A stretch of DNA of 64,000 nucleotides. Source: Eretmocerus hayati. Lineage: Eukaryota > Arthropoda > Insecta > Hymenoptera > Aphelinidae. The position numbers and the translations under genes are program-made. Position 1 is the stretch's first letter; each line of letters begins with the position of its first letter. The notes beneath the pieces are model-generated. The model was not told the DNA's origin. It saw only the letters and a list, made by a program, of their open reading frames with translations, and searched no databases. The stretch spans positions 118,204,838-118,268,837 of the forward strand of contig CM056744.1 of assembly GCA_029851415.1 (NCBI GenBank). Direction: 5' to 3'. Shown here piece by piece: positions 56,401-64,000 of the stretch.

Positions 56401-57255
56401 TGCCGTAACTGCGATTTCGTCGTGCTAAAGTCACAGGTCTACGCGATGTTTGGTCCTGTATTAGTGAACTCCCGTGTGCAATGAACGGCTTTCCACACCA
56501 CCCGAGAGGTACCGTTCTGGGCGCGTTTCTTTTATTTTTTGGTAACGGTTGAGGAGATCGCACCTGTCCGTGGCAGGAGCCCTATATACCTCACCCGTGC
56601 TCGTGAGGATCACCAGCCTCCAACCTCCTTAGGCTCACCCCCGAGCGGAGAATTCGGCGAGTTCCAGGTGGGTTCTCCCTTGGCTTTGGTTTGAACTGGA
56701 GATCACGAACCTACGAAGACATGGTGAGAGCCGCCGACCCGAACCAACTGCCCCGAGACGTCGCTGTTCGATCGGAGACAAGACAAGCCCTGTAGACGGA
56801 TTACAACGCGAGCGCAACGCCTGGAACCGACCTTGACTAAATTCCTCACGTTCAGAGGCGACCCGTGACCGAAGATCCGACTTGACGGACCACGCCACCC
56901 CTCCGCAGGAGCGTGAGGTCCAGCCCGCCCCGCCACCAAGAGAGGCTTTCCCCCTGGAGCCGCCGAAGTCCCCCGGTGGGTTTCCTGACCACGCCACCAG
57001 TCCAGCCACGGACTGGACTGATGACGTACCACCGTCGGCCCGCTTCTTTTCTTTTCGATGTGGAAGGAAAAGATCGCCTGGAGCCATATGAAAAACCTCC
57101 CTTGGGACTCACCCATTACGTAGTGTTTTCCCTATACATCCATCCATCCATCCATCCATCCATCCATCCCTCCATCCCTCCATCCATCCATCCATCCATC
57201 CATCCATCCCTCCATCCCTCCATCCATCCATCCATCCATCCCTCCATCCCTCCAT

Positions 57256-57289
<34 letters not shown>

Positions 57290-57838
57290 CCCGGTGGGTT
57301 TCCTGACCACGCCACTAGTCCAGCCACGGACTGGACTGATGACGTACCACCGTCGGCCCGCTTCTTTTCTTTTTGATGTGGGAGGAAAAGATCGCCTGGA
57401 GCCATATGAAAAACCTCCCTTGGGACTCACCCATTACGTGGTGTTTTTCCTATACACACCCACGCACCCATCCACTCACGCACCCTTCCAACCACGTACT
57501 CACCCACCCACCCATGCATCCATGAACCATCTCACCCACCCACATGCCCATCAACCAACACATCCATCCGTCCCTCTCTTCAGCGCCGGGAGCGACGTCC
57601 TCACTGGTCGGTCGCTCGGCGCAGACTGACTGCCGGCCGGCTGCGGCTCTCCTTTATATAGCCCCCACCTCACCCCCACTCCTCGACCAAAATTCACTAA
57701 TTTCGAGCGGGGGAGCCACGGAGAAGTTATTGGCCGACCATGTCGAGCGGAGCTGTTCCTGGAATCCTACTCCTTCTCCTTGACCGAAAAAAGATCGATC
57801 AGACCCTCAATTGCTTGAGATAGACCGAAAATTCAGCA
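56401..57838 (-). mobile_element. P-family LTR-like element, copy P3, inverted
   Basis: On the minus strand it runs from TGCTGAATTTT (57838) to ACGGCA (56401), with the same promoter and poly(A) signal as P1. Like P2 it carries the duplicated about 180-bp block separated by a GGAT run (57140-57290). No GGAT satellite follows its end, which shows that the satellite is not part of the element. Immediate flanks show no clear duplication. Confidence 0.62.
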
Positions 57839-57844
57839 TTCTCC

Positions 57845-58280
57845 ACCTTTCTGGTCTTTCTCCCAAATCAGCGATTTCCATATACAGCGAACTGATGATC
57901 AAATGGTCTCAAGAAACTGTCAAATGCATATTCCCGGAAGAACAGCATAATTCTAGTGTTGTAGCGTCTAATACTGCTCGGTAATTCAATGAAACAGTAT
58001 AAACAGCATCAATTTTTCTTATCTCAGTCCCTCAGGATTGAGTGTGTTGGCGAAAAGATAGAGAGAGACTTCTCATAAGAAATATGGCACTCCCGTCTTT
58101 CGTGATGCTGGCTCTCGTTTAGATCTCCTGCGGGAAAAATTTCTGAGCCTTCGCATTCTTGTTGTTCATGGCTTGCAATTCATTTTTATCATTTTATTTC
58201 CTCTCTCAAAACAAAAGTTCCTCCATAGCACAGCAAATTTCTCGTAGATTCCGCTATTGAATCCAATATTCGCTTCAATA
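57845..58280. other. No gene recognised
   Basis: AT-rich sequence between P3 and the inverted Helitron block; nothing noted. Confidence 0.4.
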
Positions 58281-58283
58281 CAA

Positions 58284-60021
58284 CTAGAACTCTAAAACGC
58301 GCGCGTTGCGCGCGTGTGTTTGAAAAAAAAATTATGCAGGTATATATGGTACCAGAAAGAAGCAAATATGATATGGTAAAAGAAAATGGAATGGAAATGT
58401 CATCCGACTATATGTTCATCTATCTAACATGGCTCGAAATCGAAATTCAGGGATTGCTGGTTCAAAAATTCACGACTGTCTGAGGGATTTTTCGAATAAT
58501 CTCAAAAAACTATTCGATCTACGAAGTGCGCGCGCTGCGCGCGCATGGTTCAACCACCCGTATGGTGTGGGGTCAAAAAACTATCCAGTTTTTATAAAAT
58601 ACCATTGAGGGTGACCATCAAGGAACGAAGATCATTTTGAGAAGTGGAGAATTGAGCTCAAATCCGAAGTCAATGATTTAAATTTATGCAACGCTTGTGC
58701 ATGACAATTTCAATATTCACGTGAAATATGTGGGTTTCCGATTCGATTGAGATTTTCAAAGGTTTTTACTCATACTCGGATGGAGACATATTTCTCTCCT
58801 CCTCCCTCTTCTCCTCTGAGTCGGATCTAAAAGAGAAGGAGGAAATATTTTTCAAGGATATGCACAAAGATCAGCCAATCAGCCTTTGTGAAGTGAGAAT
58901 GACTTGAACGCTTCTGTAGAAATTTTTTTAGTCCACGAATGAAAAATTTTCGATCGATTATTCGAAATTCAATTGATCATCATCCAGAAATGAGGAAGTA
59001 ATTGAACCTCGTACAATTTGAAAGAATACATTGTTCACAGATAAAAAATTCCCCAATCCTCTCGGTCCAATTCAGTGCCATCCACCAACTGAAGAGTTGT
59101 TTTACGCATTAGAACTTGAATCCAGAAATGAGAAAGTTATTGAATCTCCTATAATTCGAAAAAATACATTATTCACAAATGAATAATTTCCCAATTCTTT
59201 CGGTCCAATTCAGTGCCATCCACCAACTGGAGAATTGTTTTATAGATTAGAATTTGAAGAATTATATTCACAAACTAAAAAATTTTTTAAAAATGATGTT
59301 AGGATATTCAACATTCACAAAGAGAATTTTAGTTGATCTATCTCAATCACAAAATTTTATACACGCAATTTAAGAATTATGTTGAAACATTCATCACTCA
59401 CGAAAAAAATTCTAGTTAATCTAGCCCAATCAAAAAACAGTATAGATCCAATTTTGAAGTGGGTATGAATCATTTTGAGAATTTAGATAAGCGTTCCTGA
59501 GATCTTTTCGATCGTTGAAAAACGATGAATTGAATATCAGAAAATAAATTTTCAAATGATTACCATTAATCTCATTGTTACACGGGATATCCGATATTTC
59601 GGTTGTCGGTCAAGCAGCAATCTACTTTCCTATCACTCTTTTAGGAGCGATTCGCGATTAAACATGCAGGTGTAATAAAACCCGATATGATGCGCAGGCG
59701 CGACCGATCACCTGCTCAATGTTGACAATGAAGCAGACAGAACTGGATAGAACGCTACTGTGCATGAGTTCAGATGCTTGAAACTCATCGTTACTTTTCT
59801 TTCGATAAATTGGAAATAATCAACAGATATAATAGTTCGGCTATGTCGATCGCATAATTGAATACTTTCACCTATATTGATCCACCTGTAAATACATTCA
59901 AATATTACAATGTCATCAATCCACAGCAACACACATTGAGGCGACTCGTAAGTGGCGCGCGAAATCTCGATCGGAACCCCTCGAATCTCGAATATCGAAG
60001 TTATCCATTAATAATATAAGA
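58284..60021 (-). mobile_element. Second Helitron-like element, inverted copy
   Basis: On the minus strand it begins TCTTATATTATTAATGG at 60021 and ends with the GC hairpin, ten bases and CTAG at 58284, matching 35061-36707 along its whole length. It keeps the internal GC palindrome (near 58528-58545). A block near 59090-59240 holding CCATCCACCAACTGAAGAGT is duplicated here relative to the other copy. Confidence 0.6.
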
Positions 60022-60484
60022 CTAGGAACTTAAGACGCGCGCAAGCGCGCGGATTTGTTATTTTTGATTTGTTATTGTCACCCGCGATTTCGCTATTGTT
60101 GCCTGCGATTCCTTTCCTGAATCTACGATGAACGAGTTTTCGCGCCACATCGCTCGAACAGGAACATCAGGATTCCCCCGCGCGCGATCTTTCCGGGAAT
60201 CCTCTCCCCTTTGATTGAGAGAGCCATGGATGGATTGTATTTGCTATTTTTGATTTGTTATTGTTACCCGCGATTTCGTTATTGTTGCTTGCGATTCCGT
60301 TCCTGATTCTACGGTAAACGACTTTTGAGGACGAACAGACTTCGATTCGGTGATTTATTTCCATGGAATATGGACCGAAGACAACCGCGCGCGGGATGGG
60401 ATTTTGCCCACTCGGACGTGCTCCGGATCATGTTTTGTTCCATTTGAGTTTTCGCGCCACATCGCTCGAACAGAAACAGCAGGA

Positions 60485-63400
60485 TGTGATGGATAATGGA
60501 ATTATGGTGGTAACATTCAGGATGACTCTACAATAAGTTCGCTTCGAGAATAGAGGTCGGTACAGCGCATGCGTGGCGAGAAGAGAGGATTGATCTTTAG
60601 CTACCTATATAAGACAGGGCAAGTGAGATCGGGAGGGCGCAAGCTCTCGAGATAGATGAGAGAAATACATGAATTGCCGGACCTTTCGGGGTCCATAATG
60701 CTTCCAGATGCAGCTATAGATACAGCCTTTCCTCGTCATGGAGCAATAATTGGATAAATCGCACCAAACCACGCCACGTACCGAACAACAACCTGGAGAG
60801 GACCAAAGGCGGTTGTCACCAAAATGGAGATGAGTGTCGTGGCGGGATATGCGCATGCGGTCAAATTCCCATAGACAATACGACAGTTCATGCTTTTACT
60901 AAAGTTCGAGGCGCGCATAACCTACAGCATCATACGCATTAGCCGGGAAATAAACCGCTCTTAAGGTCACATGCATGCAGGAGAAATACATGCGACTGGA
61001 TAATATACGCGGGCTGGATGACCTCATCAATTTAAGCCAAGCAATTTCAGTACTTATAATAAACGCGAGAGCGCATATCAAATAAGGATGTAACCTCGAT
61101 TTGTACGGCTTCGCCGGCTGATAGGGATGCGTAATCAACGGAGTCGTTTGCTGACTGTATTGCTCGTGAGAACGCATATCAAATGGGAATGTAACCTCGA
61201 TTTGTACGGCTTCACCGGTTGATAGGGATGCATATTCAACGGAGACGTTTGCTGACTGTATTGCTCGTGAGAGCGCATATCAAATAGGAATGTAACCTCG
61301 ATTTGTACGGCTTCACTGACTCATAGAGACGTAATCAACAGAATCATACGATGAGTACATTGGACGTGAACACGCATATCAAATAGGATATAATCTCAAT
61401 TATACGGCTTCGTTGACTGATAGGGACGCATAATCAACAGAGCCATAATCTTAACTAGTACGGCTTCACTGACGGATACGGCTGCATAATCAACAGGGTC
61501 GGTTGCTGACTGTGCAGGACGTGAGCGCACGTACTGATTAAGGATGAAATTCCAACTTGTACGTTTTCGCTGAGTAAGGGGTTCGCGTACATGTATAACT
61601 AACAGAATCGTAAGAGCGCATACTGAAGAGGGCTGTAAAATCGAACGGTACGATCTCGTTGATAAAATCCTTGATATACCGAGCTCCGATAAGTAATTCC
61701 ATAAAATTAATCTATCTCGGAGCTTTGCTGCATGCGCATACTCGAAACGCTCAAGGACAACGAAGCCATATATGGTTAACAAGGCCAAGCCATACTCAAC
61801 GGGATGAGGACTCCACTCGCCTATATGGGCAAATCTCACGAAGTATGCGGTTTGGCCGAACAGGCCTATTTTCACGTTGTCAGAAGAACATTCGCGTTTT
61901 TTTCGCCGGTTGCATTAGATCATTTTGAAGATCCACTCATATTCAACAGTTCTGCATCATTCAGAAGTCTATTTCTTGCTATATGAAGGTACTGGGAGAC
62001 GCTTCTTCGTGACAAAATCACAATTTTTGACCGAACAGGGCCATGATTCTCTCACGCCTTAGCTCGCCACAGGCGGGGCGGTTCACCGATCGGTCTGAAA
62101 ATTGGATATGTGATGGATTACAATATATAGAAACATATAATTTTCACCCGGGGATGTGCCTATCAATGCGTCAGAGTGGCGATGATTCGTTGGAGCGAAC
62201 TCCGATTTTACTTTTTTTCCTGTATCGCTCTTCTAATGGATGCAGCGCTCGGGGCGGTGAATATTTCGTATCTGCAGAAACGGCATCTTATTCTCCATCC
62301 AAAAACCTACAAATCTAGCCCAATAACGATAGTGTGCTCGATTCCGCACGACGATGCGGCTCGAAATGAGAAAAGTTTTTTTCGCGTAAATGGGGTCAAA
62401 AAAATCGTTTTTCGTGTAGCACACGAAAATTTCGATTCCGTTGGTATTAAAACCACGTGTAAACTGATGTTTGTACCCCAAGAAATGACTATGAGAATCG
62501 CCCCTACTACATCCTCACCCCGGTCGTGATGCGAGGCTCGTGATGATTGACAAATGACGAAAATGAGCGTTTTGGCGGCTGTGGCACATCTTCATTTTGT
62601 ACCACAGACCTTCAGAAGACACTGTAAACTATTAAACTTATCTTCTTTCCTCTATTCCAACACCGAGGATGCCACGTATTCACATACACATGAGCCAATT
62701 AGAATTACGGAAATGTGAGGGTCCCATCCAAATACATGGGAAAATCTTCTACTCCCTCACAAATCCACGGCGGAGCTCCAAAATAATTTACGCGAGTATT
62801 TCATCATTGTTTAAGCATTACTTGGACCAAACAAGAGTTTATGGGAGGTGTGCTGCCATTCTGGAAATTCTCAAAATTTCGAAGTCGAAATCGCATAGTT
62901 CCTGAGATTTGCCCATATAAAGACCGCTCGCTATGACTGCTTCACGACTTCTTGCTCTGCTGCAGACCGGAACACATTTCAACTCTGCACGCAAGGCTAC
63001 TACCTACGTTCTATCAGAACTACCTTGCTTTCTGTTGTATTGGAATATTGTTTGATTGATAGTGTACGGAATTGTGTTCAACCTCTGTGGATTCATTTAA
63101 TTGTACTGTATTGTCACTGTCACCGACATCCAAGAACGAGGAATAAAGTACCAGTTACAGCAAGCATCAGATTCTCCTGGTTTCCTTGGTATTTTTATAC
63201 CTTTACAGACTACGAACCCATTCTGCCTTTGATATTTACATCAGTTCCTGACAATCGCACCCAGCAACTTTCGTTTGGAAATCGTCAAAAGGTAATGCCA
63301 CAGAAAGAAGAAGAGCGCTACACACCTTCGGGTGAGTGCAATTGCAGGACCTGCTACGGATCGCGACAAGCCAGACGCCTCGCTCTTCAAGGAGCTCTGC

Positions 63401-63546
63401 ATTACGTACCGCAAGTAAGGCAGGCTCAATCATCTCAACTAGAGCAGAGCCAAACGCAAGACGCGGGACTGAGTCCAGCATCGCAGACAAAGCCTGAGGC
63501 TTCTCGCGCACCCTCAGTGCCACGTTCCAACAAATAATTCATGACA
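60485..63546. mobile_element. 3.06-kb insertion with TG...CA ends inside the Helitron
   Basis: Starts TGTGATGGATAATGG and ends AATTCATGACA, flanked by AGGA on both sides (60481-60484 and 63547-63550); the intact site in sister units has one AGGA. TG/CA ends with a 4-bp duplication suit an LTR-type element, but no pair of LTRs was found. It contains TATATAAG near 60605, a tandem repeat block at 61060-61570, TATAAAG near 62917, AATAAA near 63140 and a plus-strand frame (63025-63537) whose second half (from MPQKEEERYTPSGECNCRTC) is hydrophilic and could be a gag start. Probably a composite or deleted retroelement. Confidence 0.5.
61060..61570 (+). repeat. About 105-bp tandem repeat inside the insertion
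   Basis: Four to five diverging units each with GAGCGCATATCAAATA, GATTTGTACGGCTTC and GATAGGGA(T/C)GC(G/A)TAATCAAC. The first three units are the most alike. Frames on the minus strand (60899-61177 and 61396-61875) run through it and are not called. Confidence 0.7.
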
Positions 63547-63871
63547 AGGATTCCCCCGCGCGCGCACTCTCCGGGAATCCCCTCCCCTTTGATTGAGAGA
63601 GCCATATGGATGGATCGTGGAGACGTCTAAATTGTGTCTTCTGCTGGCGCCTGCGTGGCCGATGTATAGTTTAGCCAAGCATGGTCAACAAGGCTACATA
63701 CAGTAATATCAGACTTAACCCATGGATTGGCACCAATCAGCGCGGGGACACTTACACCAATGCGATTTCACACACGTTACACACTCTTGCGAACTCGCGA
63801 GATTTCACACCGACGACGATCAGCTGATCTTCGACCAACGACTTTCGATTAAATGCGGAATAGGATAGGGA

Positions 63872-64000
63872 CTAGGAACTTAAGACGCGCGCAAGCGCGC
63901 GGAATTGTTATCTTTGATTTGTTATTGTTACAAGCGATATCGCTATTGTTGCCTGCGATTCCTTTTCTGAATTCACAATGAACGAGTTTTCGCGCCACAT
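63872..64000 (-). mobile_element. Helitron-type unit, inverted, cut by the window end
   Basis: CTAG at 63872-63875, ten bases and the CGCGCGCTTGCGCGCG hairpin on the minus strand mark the 3' end of a further unit that continues beyond the window, so the inverted block is also a tandem array. Confidence 0.68.

Larger units (their letters stand above)
60022..63871 (-). mobile_element. Helitron-type unit, inverted, split by a 3.06-kb insertion
   Basis: The minus strand starts TCCCTATCC at 63871 and ends CTAG at 60022; the native unit of about 790 bp is broken between 60484 and 63547. Sequence on both sides continues the GATTCCCCCGCGCGCGC motif of the intact units, so the insertion point is exact. 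Confidence 0.68.

Noticed and set aside
56401..57838. Target-site duplication around P3
   Set aside because: Bases outside the TG and CA ends (CCTCT and TTCTC in plus orientation) do not match.
61060..61570. CRISPR-like array
   Set aside because: Units are diverged full-length tandem repeats without unique spacers, in a eukaryotic transposon context.
63547..64000. Proviral polydnavirus segment
   Set aside because: A parasitoid source was considered, but none of the typical gene families or segment junction motifs were recognised; the direct repeats here are Helitron units.

Overview
The window looks like insect nuclear DNA. Evidence: GT-AG introns of 180-450 nt, a TATA plus initiator promoter of arthropod type, and a dense mix of Helitron, foldback, LTR-like and tRNA-derived SINE elements. 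A hymenopteran (possibly a parasitoid) is a guess, because no conserved housekeeping gene was recognised to fix the taxon. Most of the 64 kb is repeats; true coding sequence is sparse, and nearly all long open frames come from simple repeats or transposon arms.

The clearest genes are two paralogues on the minus strand, at 1189-2075 and 43407-49140. Each has three exons: a signal peptide, an acidic Ser/Glu/Asp-rich pro-region, and a six-cysteine domain spaced C-x(13-16)-C-x3-C-x10-C-x4-C-x-C. That is the cysteine-stabilised alpha/beta (CS-alpha-beta, defensin/knottin-like) fold. All introns are phase 1 and the spliced frames close exactly. The first gene is compact with 178 and 232 nt introns; the second has a 4.9-kb first intron filled with transposons. 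A third locus at 37787-37955 on the plus strand keeps the first four cysteines but not the last two, and a weaker remnant lies just upstream of the first gene. Together they suggest a dispersed, fast-diverging family of small secreted peptides. A two-exon fragment at 22111-23016 resembles the end of a reprolysin-type (M12B) metalloprotease catalytic domain without a recognisable zinc site. Several single orphan exons have good splice sites but no assigned function.

Layout. 1-9 kb: first CS-alpha-beta gene and unique AT-rich DNA. 9-13 kb: G-rich minisatellite, 10-bp array, first LTR-like element (P1) with a GGAT satellite. 13-24 kb: orphan exons, palindromes, the metalloprotease fragment. 24-31 kb: TIR element, SINE, foldback elements. 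32-37 kb: three tandem Helitrons (one split by a 690-bp Mutator-like foldback) followed by a second Helitron-like element. 37-43 kb: third cysteine exon, a 1.07-kb foldback, minisatellite. 43-49 kb: second CS-alpha-beta gene. 50-58 kb: P2 and P3 in opposite orientation, minisatellites and inverted repeats. 58-64 kb: an inverted copy of the Helitron block, split by a 3.06-kb insertion, running off the window end.

All assignments come from reading the sequence; no database comparison was possible. Splice structures rest on consensus sites and phase agreement and need transcript support.
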